DNA of 41,378 nt. It comes from Pseudomonas sp. Root562 (GTDB lineage: Bacteria > Pseudomonadota > Gammaproteobacteria > Pseudomonadales > Pseudomonadaceae). Location: contig NZ_LMGK01000025.1 in assembly GCF_001427125.1 (NCBI RefSeq), positions 443,422 through 484,799 on the forward strand, read 5' to 3'. Made by a program: the position numbers and the translations under genes. Numbering within the stretch: position 1 is the stretch's first letter; each line of letters starts with the position of its first letter. The notes under the pieces were generated by a model, which was not told where the DNA came from, ran no database searches, and saw only the letters and a program-made list of their open reading frames with translations. Positions 25,514 through 33,456 of the stretch are shown here, piece by piece.

Positions 25514-27990
25514 ACAAGATCAAATATTACTTCCTGCGCTATCAACCCTACATTCTCGGGGTGTGCTTTTTCCTCACGATCTTCGTGGTGTGGGGCATCG
25601 GGCGTGCGTTTGATTTCAGTTCGCTCAACAGTCTGCTGACGGGCATTGGCGTGTTCCTGTTGCTGTCGGCCGGCTATGTGCTGCTGCTTTACCGAGGCGT
25701 GTCCCGACATCACAACCTCGAAGGATTGCTGCGCGAGGATGCCGATCAGGCCGTGCTGAATGCGAGCCCGGCCGATCGCGAAGAAGTGAGCCAGTTGCGC
25801 GAAAGACTGCTGCAAAGCATCGAACGTTTGAACAGCAACAAGCCTCGGGGCAGCAATGCCAAAGATGCACTGTATGCCCTGCCCTGGTACTTGGTGGTCG
25901 GGCAGCCAGCAGCGGGCAAAAGCACCATGCTCTACCAGTCGGGGCTCAATTTTCCCTACGCCGAGCGTGAGGGCGTGCGCGTCGCCGGTCTGGGTGGCAC
26001 ACGCAATTGCGACTGGTTCTTCAGCTCCGAAGCGGTCCTTCTGGACACGGCCGGTCGCTACATGAACAACCAGGAAGAGGCCGGCAAATGGCGGGCCTTC
26101 CTTCAATTACTGCGCCAGCATCGGCAACGCCGGCCACTCAATGGCCTGATCGTCACCGTCAGCATCCACGACATCCTGCAATCCTCGCTGGAAGACCAGG
26201 AACGTATCGCCAAGCGCCTGCGTGAACGCATTCAGGAAACCCATGCCCTGCTGGAAGTGCGGCTGCCGGTTTACCTGGTGTTTACCAAGTGCGACCTGGT
26301 GCCGGGTTTCGCGCCCTTCTATCGCCAGCTGGACGAAACCGCGCGCGGCGAAGTCATGGGCAAGACCTTTTCCCACAAGGGCTACGAGCAGGCTGATTGG
26401 GGTCAGCGCTTCGGCGTCGCGATGGACGAGCTGATCGGCTACTGGCAACAAGTGGCGAGCCAGCAACTGGTGACGCAGGACATCCAGATCACCCGCCAGG
26501 ATTCGGCGGTGTACCGCTTCCCGCTGGAGCTGGCGGCACTCAAGCCACGGCTGCAGCTGTTCGTCGATGCGTTGTTGCGCGCCAACCCTTATCAAAATGC
26601 AGAGCTGCTGCGTGGCTTTTATTTCACCAGTGCCCTCGATGCCGACCAACCGGAAATGGGCGGACACGCGCGCCAGGTGACCGAGCGATTCTCGCTTGAA
26701 CAGGATCTGGAGATCGCCAACGGCAACGCGCAACCACGACCGTTGTTCATCAACAGTCTGTTCCGCAAAGTCATCATTCCCGATCAACACCTGGTGGCGC
26801 TGTACACCACCAATCACCGCGAGCGTCGGCGCAAAGCGGCATGGATCGGTGGTGCCGGTCTGGTCGCGGTGCTGCTGTGCAGCCTGTTGAGCTGGTCGTA
26901 CGTCAATAACCGCGACACCCTGCAAAGCATCTCGGCAGAGCTGACCCAGGCCAGTGCCGACGATCACTCGGCCAGCGGGCAGTACACCGATTGGCAAACC
27001 CTCGATCGCCTGCGTTTGTGGACCGCACATTACTATGCGCAGCATCACGACGATGGCGTGCCACTGCGCCTGCGCCTGGGGCTATACCAAGGCCACAAGG
27101 TAGAGCCAGTGGTACGCGGCCAGTATTTCAATCGGCTGGAAACCGTGATGCTCAAACCCACGGCCGACAACCTGACGCGCTCGTTGTATCTGCTGACCAC
27201 GCTCAAGGTCTATCAGCGCAACGCCAAAGAGCTGATGCCGGTGACTGGCGTGGACAGCGTCGAGTCGAAAGCGTTGCCCAATGACAACAGGGCGCAGTCC
27301 ATCGCCGCATTCGGCAAATCGACGCTGGACACCTACGTCATGTTGTCGCGCGCACAACGAGACAAGGCCGACCCTGGGTTCCTGAAAGCGAAAATTCCGG
27401 ATTACTGGTATCCGGCGATTGCCCGCCAGGTTGGCAGTGCCGCCGTCGCCACCTCGAATCAGGACTATGAGTTCGCCAGCCGGCAGATCAATTTCTACAG
27501 CGATCAGATTCACGAGCCGGACGTGCCACGGATCCTCGACAACGCGTTCCTGATCTCCAGCTCACGCAACTACATCAACAGCTTGCTCACCCAGTCGTTG
27601 CGCTCGATCGAGACCATCACGCTGGAGTCGGACACCTTGTTCGCCTTTGCCCGCGCCGACTTCCAGAGCCTGAAGACCGAGGGTCAAAGCCAGCTCAGCG
27701 CGATCGCCGGCAAGCTTCTGAGCACACCCAACATCGGCAAAATCATTATCGCCGGGCACGCCGATCAACTCGGCGACCCACAAGGCAACCTGCAGGTATC
27801 CAAGCAGCGGGCACAAACCATCAAGACCTACCTGGTGGGCAAAGGCGTTCCCGGCGAGCTGGTGGAAGCCGTCGGCGAAGGCAGCACCAAACCGTTGGTC
27901 AGGTGCGATATGCAGCAGCCAAGGGCTCAGCTGATTCAGTGCCTGGAGCCTAACCGGCGGGTAGAAATCGAAGTACGGGCACTCAATTGA
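25510..27990 (+). CDS. Second IcmF/TssM-like protein fused to an OmpA peptidoglycan-binding domain
   Basis: 826 aa. The N-terminal half copies the TssM layout: two membrane helices (about 13-30 and 42-60), Walker A GQPAAGKS at residues 131-138, and a third helix near 442-462. The long TssM periplasmic region is absent; a shorter domain leads to an OmpA/MotB-like C-terminus (about 735-826) with AGHADQLGDPQGNLQVSKQRAQTI. This is the only visible peptidoglycan anchor in the locus, so it probably attaches the membrane complex to the cell wall in place of the OmpA domain that some TssL proteins carry. The start overlaps the tagF stop. Domain assignments are by motif. Confidence 0.93.
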   Translation: MNKIKYYFLRYQPYILGVCFFLTIFVVWGIGRAFDFSSLNSLLTGIGVFLLLSAGYVLLLYRGVSRHHNLEGLLREDADQAVLNASPADREEVSQLRERLLQSIERLNSNKPRGSNAKDALYALPWYLVVGQPAAGKSTMLYQSGLNFPYAEREGVRVAGLGGTRNCDWFFSSEAVLLDTAGRYMNNQEEAGKWRAFLQLLRQHRQRRPLNGLIVTVSIHDILQSSLEDQERIAKRLRERIQETHALLEVRLPVYLVFTKCDLVPGFAPFYRQLDETARGEVMGKTFSHKGYEQADWGQRFGVAMDELIGYWQQVASQQLVTQDIQITRQDSAVYRFPLELAALKPRLQLFVDALLRANPYQNAELLRGFYFTSALDADQPEMGGHARQVTERFSLEQDLEIANGNAQPRPLFINSLFRKVIIPDQHLVALYTTNHRERRRKAAWIGGAGLVAVLLCSLLSWSYVNNRDTLQSISAELTQASADDHSASGQYTDWQTLDRLRLWTAHYYAQHHDDGVPLRLRLGLYQGHKVEPVVRGQYFNRLETVMLKPTADNLTRSLYLLTTLKVYQRNAKELMPVTGVDSVESKALPNDNRAQSIAAFGKSTLDTYVMLSRAQRDKADPGFLKAKIPDYWYPAIARQVGSAAVATSNQDYEFASRQINFYSDQIHEPDVPRILDNAFLISSSRNYINSLLTQSLRSIETITLESDTLFAFARADFQSLKTEGQSQLSAIAGKLLSTPNIGKIIIAGHADQLGDPQGNLQVSKQRAQTIKTYLVGKGVPGELVEAVGEGSTKPLVRCDMQQPRAQLIQCLEPNRRVEIEVRALN

Positions 27991-28020
27991 GACGCCACGT
28001 GCAATGAAGAAAAACCGCTA

Positions 28021-28037
28021 CCCGGGCCAATCCCGGG
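28021..28037. repeat. CCCGGG inverted repeat after the IcmF-OmpA gene
   Basis: Two CCCGGG blocks separated by CCAAT can form a 6-bp GC hairpin 30 bp after the stop of the IcmF-OmpA gene. There is no T-run, so it is not a classical terminator. It may slow polymerase or protect the 3' end of the upstream message. Confidence 0.45.
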
Positions 28038-28049
28038 CTGGCGTAACAC

Positions 28050-28075
28050 ACCTCTCTTGATCGTTTCAAAGAGGT
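28050..28075 (+). other. Imperfect hairpin in the hcp leader region
   Basis: ACCTCTcTTGA, loop TCGTT, TCAAAGAGGT: a 10-bp stem with one bulged C, about 66 bp before the hcp start. It is followed by only TTTAAA, so termination would be weak. It could be a partial terminator, a processing site or a leader structure for hcp mRNA. Seen in sequence; its function is inferred. Confidence 0.45.
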
Positions 28076-28141
28076 TTAAACGAAGGGCTGTGATCTGTTT
28101 GCAGGTGACAACCTTTAAATGAAGGTAAGGAGAAACTAAAA

Positions 28142-28660
28142 ATGGCATTTGACGCATACATCCAGATCGACGGCATTCCTGGTGAAGTACTGGACGACAA
28201 ACACAAGGATTGGATCGAAGTGCTCGGCTACGAGTACGGCGCAACCCAGGCCACCTCCGCGACGGCCAGTTCGTCGGGCGGTGCTTCGTCTGAGCGTGTA
28301 GCGCTGAGCGACTTCAGCATCCGCAAAGCCGTGGACAAGGCTTCTGCCAAGCTGTTCGAAGCCTGCTGCAAAGGCACGCACATCGCCAAGATCCAACTGA
28401 ATGTGAACCGCGCTGGTGGTGACAAGGTGACCTACCTGACCATCAACCTGGAAGAAGTCGTGGTGTCTTCGGTCAAAGCGGTCGCCGGTGGCAGCCAGAA
28501 CGGCGAAGACAAAGCGGTTGGCGACCTGCCGATCGAAGAAATCAGCTTCAACTTCGCTCGCATCAAGACCACCTACACCCAGCAGAGCCGTGCCGATGGC
28601 CAGGGCGGCGGTAACGTCACCGGTGGTTGGGATCGCACTGCCAACAAGGTTTTCGCATAA
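28142..28660 (+). CDS. hcp: Hcp (TssD), T6SS inner-tube protein
   Basis: 172 aa. Hcp hexamers stack into the tube expelled by sheath contraction, and can carry small effectors. Family features are MAFDAYIQIDGIPGE, LSDFSIRKAVDKASAKLFEACCKG, and FNFARIKTTYTQQ near the C-terminus. It has a strong ribosome site (AAGGAGA) and is flanked upstream by hairpins and downstream by a strong terminator, consistent with abundant separate expression. Confidence 0.98.
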   Translation: MAFDAYIQIDGIPGEVLDDKHKDWIEVLGYEYGATQATSATASSSGGASSERVALSDFSIRKAVDKASAKLFEACCKGTHIAKIQLNVNRAGGDKVTYLTINLEEVVVSSVKAVAGGSQNGEDKAVGDLPIEEISFNFARIKTTYTQQSRADGQGGGNVTGGWDRTANKVFA

Positions 28661-28700
28661 AACCGTGGCAATGACGGGCCGCCCCGGCGGCTCGTTTTCA

Positions 28701-28740
28701 GCACCGTGCCTGCCTGGCGGGTACGGTGTTCTTTTATTTT
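28701..28740 (+). terminator. Intrinsic terminator after hcp
   Basis: CACCGT and ACGGTG form the outer stem, extended inward by further pairs including G-U wobbles, followed by the T-rich tract TTCTTTTATTTT. It lies 40 bp after the hcp stop and ends 14 bp before tssA, so tssA is probably expressed by readthrough. Confidence 0.8.
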
Positions 28741-28754
28741 GATCAGAGTTTCCT

Positions 28755-29852
28755 ATGTCTGAATTTCTCAACGACCTTTCGCTGGCCGAACTGACCGCGC
28801 CCATCAATCAGGGGAGCGGCGAAGACATGAGCTTTTCCGCCTTGTTCGATCAGGTGAAAGAAGCGCGGCGAGCAGACCCCGATTATTTGACCCAGGGTGA
28901 CTGGCAAACCGATCTGAAGTCATCTGACTGGGATCTGACCATCACCCTGGCTGCCCAAGGCCTGGCTCGACAGAGCAAGGACCTGATGCTTGTCGCCTGG
29001 CTCAGCGAAGGCCTGGCGCACAAACACCATTTCAACGGCATCACGTTTGGCCTGACGCTGGCCGAACGCATTCTGGATAATTTCTGGGGCGATCTCTTTC
29101 CGTCCCTCGAAGATGGCGTCGATGAGCGCGCTGCCCGCCTGTCGTGGATGAAGACGACCCTCGCCGATGTCGTCGGCGGACTGCCCATCACCCAAGGCCA
29201 GCAGTACGGTTTGCTTCGTTATGACGAATCCAGGCACGTTGAGAACCTGGCCCTGCAAAGCCCTCAGGCGATGCGCGCCGCCCTTGACGAAGGCAAGATC
29301 AACGCTGAGGTGTTCCAGCGCTCGGTGGTGCTGACTGACTCGGATCACTTGCGCCGCAAGGCCAGCGAAATTGCCGCCAGCCTGAACGCGTGCCAGCAAT
29401 TGCAGAGCACCGCTGATCGTCTGTTCGGCCCTGAAGCGCCGAGTTTTGCCGGGCTCATGGACGTGCTGTCCCGCGCAGGCCAATTGGCCGAAAAACTGCT
29501 CAAGGACCGGGGTATCGAGTTGAACCCGCCCCCTGCCGCTCCCACGCCGACCGTCTCCGATAGCGCGGGCGCACAACCCACAGGAGCTGCAATGACCCAG
29601 ACCCAGCAAGACATTCCAGTCACACCGTTGCGTACCACACCTCAATCCCGCGACGAGGCGTTCACCCTGCTGGCGGGTATCGCGCAGTTCTTCAAGCAGA
29701 CCGAGCCGCAGAGCCCCGTCCCTTACCTGATCGAACGCGCGATCAAATGGGGCAACATGCCGCTCGAAGGATGGCTGAACGATGTGATCAAGGACAGCAA
29801 TGTCGTGGACAACATTCGCGACGTACTGGGGACCAAGGAAGCGAAGTCCTGA
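28755..29852 (+). CDS. tssA: TssA, T6SS assembly-initiation protein (ImpA domain)
   Basis: 365 aa. The N-terminal ImpA-related domain (about 10-200) contains PINQGSGEDMSFSALFDQVKEARRAD and the WLSEGLAHKHHFNGITFGLTLAERILDNFWGDLFP block. An Ala/Pro-rich linker (about 255-290) leads to a C-terminal domain with SRDEAFTLLAGIAQFFKQTEPQSPVPYLIERA, typical of shorter TssA proteins. TssA caps the growing sheath or primes baseplate assembly. It lies 94 bp after hcp across a terminator. Confidence 0.95.
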   Translation: MSEFLNDLSLAELTAPINQGSGEDMSFSALFDQVKEARRADPDYLTQGDWQTDLKSSDWDLTITLAAQGLARQSKDLMLVAWLSEGLAHKHHFNGITFGLTLAERILDNFWGDLFPSLEDGVDERAARLSWMKTTLADVVGGLPITQGQQYGLLRYDESRHVENLALQSPQAMRAALDEGKINAEVFQRSVVLTDSDHLRRKASEIAASLNACQQLQSTADRLFGPEAPSFAGLMDVLSRAGQLAEKLLKDRGIELNPPPAAPTPTVSDSAGAQPTGAAMTQTQQDIPVTPLRTTPQSRDEAFTLLAGIAQFFKQTEPQSPVPYLIERAIKWGNMPLEGWLNDVIKDSNVVDNIRDVLGTKEAKS

Positions 29853-29896
29853 TTTGGCCTGCACGGCCGTTCAGATAGACGCAAAAACACCAGGCA

Positions 29897-29930
29897 AAAA
29901 AAATCCCGGGCAGCTGATGGACGCCCGGGA
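29897..29930 (-). terminator. Intrinsic terminator for the minus-strand amine operon
   Basis: TCCCGGGC (29904-29911) pairs with GCCCGGGA (29923-29930), an 8-bp stem with an 11-nt loop. On the minus strand it is followed by seven T residues (29903-29897). It lies about 156 bp after the glutamine-synthetase-like stop. In the plus direction, after tssA, the stem is present but no T-run follows. Confidence 0.72.
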
Positions 29931-30038
29931 CTTAAAAATGCATAAACCGTGGTGGTGAACGCGGCGCGGATATTACGCAATGTTTCGCGCTGTAACAAGA
30001 TATTTTATTTAACCAGCCAGTTACTAAAGTTTATAAGC

Positions 30039-30065
30039 CCTTAAATATCCTGATATTTTTTAAGG
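30039..30065. repeat. AT-rich imperfect inverted repeat
   Basis: CCTTAAATATC and GATATTTTTTAAGG form a stem with a 3-nt bulge between tssA and the convergent glutamine-synthetase-like gene. No clear T-run follows in either direction. The rest of 29853-30086 holds no gene. Confidence 0.35.
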
Positions 30066-30086
30066 TTAACCTCGAAACCTCTTTAA

Positions 30087-31436
30087 CTATAGAAACCAGC
30101 GGTACTCCCTTGCACTGATGTCGCTCAGAAACGCGAGGTGATCCTGACGCTTGTTCTCGCAATACACATCGACAAACTCTGCGCCCAATCCTTCGCGCAA
30201 TGGCGAGTGATTCTGCATCGACTGCACGGCCTCGAGCATTTCCAGCGGGAAATCGATGCCACTGCTGCGGTCTTCGTTCAGCGGTGCAATCGGCTCGCAC
30301 TCCCCTTCCAGCCCCTGCTCCAGCCCCACCAGAATGGCTGCAAGCACCAGGTATGGATTGGCATCGGCACCGGCCAGGCGGTGTTCGATCCGCAGGTTTT
30401 TCGCGTCGGAGTCCGGCACCCGCAGGCAGGCATCACGGTCTTCAAAGCCCCAGCTGGCGCGCGAAGCGACGTTCACCGTAGCGCTCAGACGACGCAAGGC
30501 ATTGTGGTTCGGTGCGAAGATCGGCATGCAGTGCGGCAACACATCCAGGCAACCGGCCACGGCATGGCGCAACGCGCGCTGTCCGTTCGCCGCCAACAGA
30601 TTATTGCCGGCCTTGTCGTAGAGGCTCACATGCACATGCATGCCGCTGCCCGGATGTTGCAAGTACGGTTTGGCCATGAAACTGGCGCGGTAGTTGTGCT
30701 TGAGCGCCACGCCACGGGTACTGCGGCAAAACAGGGCGGCCCAGTCGGCGGCGCGCAGCCCGTCATCGCAGTGGCCGAAATTGATTTCAAACTGACCTGG
30801 CCCCAGTTCGGCGGTGATCACCGTGGCATCGATACCTTGCGCCCGCGCGCTCTCGACCATTTCGTCGAGCACCGGGGCGAAACGCGACAGGCGTTCGATG
30901 TGCATGTTCGGCTGATCATCGGCATCGCCGGTCAACGGATCGCGGGCGAACTGCGGCAAACCCTCACGCAACTGGCTGTCGAACAGATAGAACTCCAACT
31001 CGAACGCCACCACCGGGAAAATGCCTTTGCGTTTGAGCCGGTCCAGCACCTGCGCCAACACTTCGCGCGGTTCGAAGACGATCGGCTTTTCGGTGCCGTC
31101 GGAGGTGATCAGCATTTGCCCCAGCGGTTGTTTTTCCCAGCCCACCAACTTGAGCGTGCCAGGCACCAGGCGACGCAGCGCGTCCGGGTCGCCGTCGTTG
31201 AAGCAGTAGTCGCCGATCTTGAACAACCCGCCCTGGGTCCCAAGCAACACGCAGTTTTGCGGCAACTTGAGCGCGCTGCCAGCGGCGACTTTTTCGAGCA
31301 TTTCTATCGGGTAGCGCTTGCCGTAGAAATGCCCCGGGATGTCCAGGGAAATCAGGTCGACGTAGCGCACATCGGGGTAGCGCTGACGAAACCCACGCAC
31401 TTCGGCCAGCAGTTCAGAGCACACAGCATCCATCAT
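30087..31436 (-). CDS. puuA: Glutamine synthetase family protein, probable gamma-glutamylpolyamine synthetase (PuuA-like)
   Basis: 449 aa, a GS-fold ligase. Motifs: ELEFYLFD (metal-binding Glu region), ELGPGQFEINFGH, HPGSGMHVHVSL and the PNHNALRRLSATVNVASRASWGFEDR segment. It lacks the C-terminal adenylylation region expected of biosynthetic GlnA. PuuA-type enzymes join glutamate to putrescine or a similar amine with ATP, committing it to catabolism. The operon partners, a PuuB-like oxidase and PuuR-like regulator, support this role, but the exact amine cannot be read from sequence. ATG at 31436 follows AAGGA; an in-frame start further upstream overlaps the regulator gene. Confidence 0.87.
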   Translation of the reverse strand: MMDAVCSELLAEVRGFRQRYPDVRYVDLISLDIPGHFYGKRYPIEMLEKVAAGSALKLPQNCVLLGTQGGLFKIGDYCFNDGDPDALRRLVPGTLKLVGWEKQPLGQMLITSDGTEKPIVFEPREVLAQVLDRLKRKGIFPVVAFELEFYLFDSQLREGLPQFARDPLTGDADDQPNMHIERLSRFAPVLDEMVESARAQGIDATVITAELGPGQFEINFGHCDDGLRAADWAALFCRSTRGVALKHNYRASFMAKPYLQHPGSGMHVHVSLYDKAGNNLLAANGQRALRHAVAGCLDVLPHCMPIFAPNHNALRRLSATVNVASRASWGFEDRDACLRVPDSDAKNLRIEHRLAGADANPYLVLAAILVGLEQGLEGECEPIAPLNEDRSSGIDFPLEMLEAVQSMQNHSPLREGLGAEFVDVYCENKRQDHLAFLSDISAREYRWFL

Positions 31437-31456
31437 TCTGTTCCTTGTCGTTTTTA

Positions 31457-32011
31457 TCAGGTGTAAACCCAAAGTACGCGGGTGAGTTGGTCTGACAGGT
31501 TGCCGTAACGGCAATGGGCATGACTGGCGAGTTGAAAGCTGTCACCGGCGTGCAGGGTCACCGGCTCATCGTTATCCAGCCACAACGTCAACGCGCCTTC
31601 GAGGACATAGCCGCCCTGCTCCGAGCTGTCTTTCATGTGTCGGTCGCCGCTGCTCGCGCCGGGCTCCAGCCGGCTTTCCAGCATCGAAAAGGACGCGCGC
31701 ATTTTCGGTGAAACCATGATGTCGGTGATGCCATCGGCGTAATACAGCGTGCGACGTTCATCCGGCCGGGTCACCCAGGGCAAGGCCATGGGTTTGGGCA
31801 AGCTGTAGAAATAGGTGGTTGGCACGCCGAGGGTTTCGCTGATGGCCGTCAGGTCGGCCACCGTGGGGCGGGATAAGCCGCGCTCGACCTGCGACAGAAA
31901 ACCCACCGACCGGCCAATCTTGTCCGCCAGTTCCTTGAGGGTGTATTTCTTGTGTTTGCGCAGGTCCTGAATCAGGATCGCCAGCGCCGATATTTCTTCC
32001 TGCATGTCCAT
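31457..32011 (-). CDS. puuR: XRE-cupin transcriptional regulator (PuuR-like)
   Basis: 184 aa. The N-terminal helix-turn-helix (about 10-65: TLKELADKIGRSVGFLSQVERGLSRPTVADL) precedes a C-terminal cupin sensor (about 105-182: GGYVLEGALTLWLDNDEPVTLHAGDSF). Length and layout match PuuR, the repressor of putrescine utilisation in E. coli. The gene sits between the PuuB-like oxidase (18-bp gap) and the PuuA-like ligase (20-bp gap), so it probably controls its own operon. A candidate operator lies before the oxidase gene at 33328-33379. Confidence 0.87.
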   Translation of the reverse strand: MDMQEEISALAILIQDLRKHKKYTLKELADKIGRSVGFLSQVERGLSRPTVADLTAISETLGVPTTYFYSLPKPMALPWVTRPDERRTLYYADGITDIMVSPKMRASFSMLESRLEPGASSGDRHMKDSSEQGGYVLEGALTLWLDNDEPVTLHAGDSFQLASHAHCRYGNLSDQLTRVLWVYT

Positions 32012-32029
32012 CTATAGATTTCCCTCGTT

Positions 32030-33319
32030 TCAAATGCTGTCGCGCAGCCGATACCAGGCTTTGCCGATGGCTTCCAGGGGCGCGGCCATGTATTTGCCAC
32101 CGGGAAAGCTGCCGTTGGTCAAACCCTGATACAACGCCAGTTCCTCCTGCCGGCCCAGTATCGCATCGGACACCGCCCGCGCCCCGGCCAGGGTCGGCAA
32201 CACACCGTGCCCGGAGTAGCCCTGCATCCAATAGAGGTCACCGCGCCGGCCGATGTCGGGCGTGCGCTTGAGCGTCAGGTCGATATGACCGCCCCAGGCG
32301 AACGCCAGCTCAACGCCTTTCAATTGAGGAAACACGCGCTCCAGACATGGCCGGGTAGCACCGGCGATGTCCTTTGGCATGCCGCCCAGATAGGTGCAGC
32401 CGCCGCCGAACAGCAGCCGGTTATCCGGGGTGCGACGGAAGTAATCGAGCACGAACTGATTGTCGGTGACGCAGACATTGCTCGGAAGCAACGCCGTGGC
32501 CTGTTCTTCGCTCAGTTCAGCGGTGGCCACCTGGTAAGTACCGACAGGCAGCACACAACTCGAGAGTTGCGGGTCGAGCCGATCCAGGTAGGCATTGCAG
32601 GCCAACACCAGAACATCGGCACGGATCCGGCCGCGCTCGGTGGTCACCACGTACCCGCCCGCCTCCTCACGATATTCGAGTGCCTTGCTGTGTTCATGAA
32701 TCACCCCACCGGCGCGCTCGATCGCAGCGGCCAGCCCAAGCGCCAGCTTCAGCGGATTCAAGTGCCCGCCTTCGGGATCAAACAGACCCGCCTGATAGCG
32801 CTCGCTGGCAACCCAGTCGGGCAACTGCTCACGGGGGATGAATTGCAAGCCGTCGTGGCCCCATTTGTGACTGGACTCGTGCTGCCATTCGGTGAGCAGG
32901 CGCACCCGTCTCGGCATCACCGAGGTCCACAGGTGTCCGGGCCGATAGTCACAATCGAACCCATGCCGCGCAGGCAGTTCACGCAACTCCCGCGCCGCCC
33001 AGCGCATGCCCTCCCACATCTGCCGCGCGCGCTCGTAACCCAGCGCAGCTTCCAGCGGTGGCATGTCGCACGACCAGCCGAGAATCGCCTGACCACCGTT
33101 GCGCCCCGATGCGGCCCACGCCACGCGACTGGCCTCAAGCACAATCACACGCTTGCCCGCCAGGGCAAGACGCAATGCGCTGTGCAGGCCACTGAAACCG
33201 GCGCCGATAATCACCACCTCAGCGGATTGCTCGCCTTCAAGAGCCGGTCGAATGGGCAACTGATCTGCGCAGGTATGGGCGTAATAGCTGGCGATGTGTT
33301 GGGTGGACTGCTGAAACAT
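32030..33319 (-). CDS. puuB: FAD-dependent amine oxidoreductase (PuuB-like, DAO family)
   Basis: 429 aa. The N-terminal Rossmann fingerprint VVIIGAGFSGLHSALRLALAGKRVIVLE (GAGFSG at residues 39-44) binds FAD. The DAO family core follows with SGRNGGQAILGW and a C-terminal GYSGHGVLPTLAGARAVSDAI typical of PuuB/OrdL oxidases. PuuB oxidises gamma-glutamylputrescine to the aldehyde. It is first in a three-gene operon with the regulator and ligase. ATG at 33319 follows GGAG; an in-frame ATG at 33403 would translate the promoter repeats and is rejected. Confidence 0.88.
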   Translation of the reverse strand: MFQQSTQHIASYYAHTCADQLPIRPALEGEQSAEVVIIGAGFSGLHSALRLALAGKRVIVLEASRVAWAASGRNGGQAILGWSCDMPPLEAALGYERARQMWEGMRWAARELRELPARHGFDCDYRPGHLWTSVMPRRVRLLTEWQHESSHKWGHDGLQFIPREQLPDWVASERYQAGLFDPEGGHLNPLKLALGLAAAIERAGGVIHEHSKALEYREEAGGYVVTTERGRIRADVLVLACNAYLDRLDPQLSSCVLPVGTYQVATAELSEEQATALLPSNVCVTDNQFVLDYFRRTPDNRLLFGGGCTYLGGMPKDIAGATRPCLERVFPQLKGVELAFAWGGHIDLTLKRTPDIGRRGDLYWMQGYSGHGVLPTLAGARAVSDAILGRQEELALYQGLTNGSFPGGKYMAAPLEAIGKAWYRLRDSI

Positions 33320-33327
33320 ACCGGCTC

Positions 33328-33379
33328 CATGAAATTTTATAGTTGTAATTTCATGAAAAAGTACACGATTAATTTCATG
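33328..33379 (-). promoter_or_regulatory. Candidate operator: three CATGAAATT half-sites before the PuuB-like gene
   Basis: CATGAAATT at 33328-33336 faces AATTTCATG at 33347-33355 (perfect 9-bp inverted repeat, 10-bp spacer). A third AATTTCATG follows at 33371-33379 as a direct copy of the second. The cluster starts 8 bp upstream of the oxidase start codon. Repeated exact 9-mers there suggest a binding site, most simply for the operon's own PuuR-like regulator. Confidence 0.6.
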
Positions 33380-33401
33380 CCGGCAATGGCTCGATTTGGG
33401 C

Positions 33402-33438
33402 AAAAAAAAATCCCACCCAGGAAAACCCAGGCAGGATT
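33402..33438 (-). terminator. Intrinsic terminator of the NADH dehydrogenase gene
   Basis: On the minus strand AATCC...GGATT plus CTGGG/CCTGGG-type inner pairs (several G-U) make a stem of about 13 pairs with a TTTT loop at 33409-33438, followed by a run of nine T residues. It lies 18 bp after the dehydrogenase stop. Confidence 0.75.
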
Positions 33439-33456
33439 CAGTTCAAATTCAAGCCA

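Noticed and set aside
28021..28037. CCCGGG hairpin as a terminator
   Set aside because: No T-run follows on either strand, so it was listed only as an inverted repeat.
30138..31466. 442-aa open frame on the plus strand
   Set aside because: Antisense of the glutamine-synthetase-like gene, whose catalytic motifs are clear on the minus strand.
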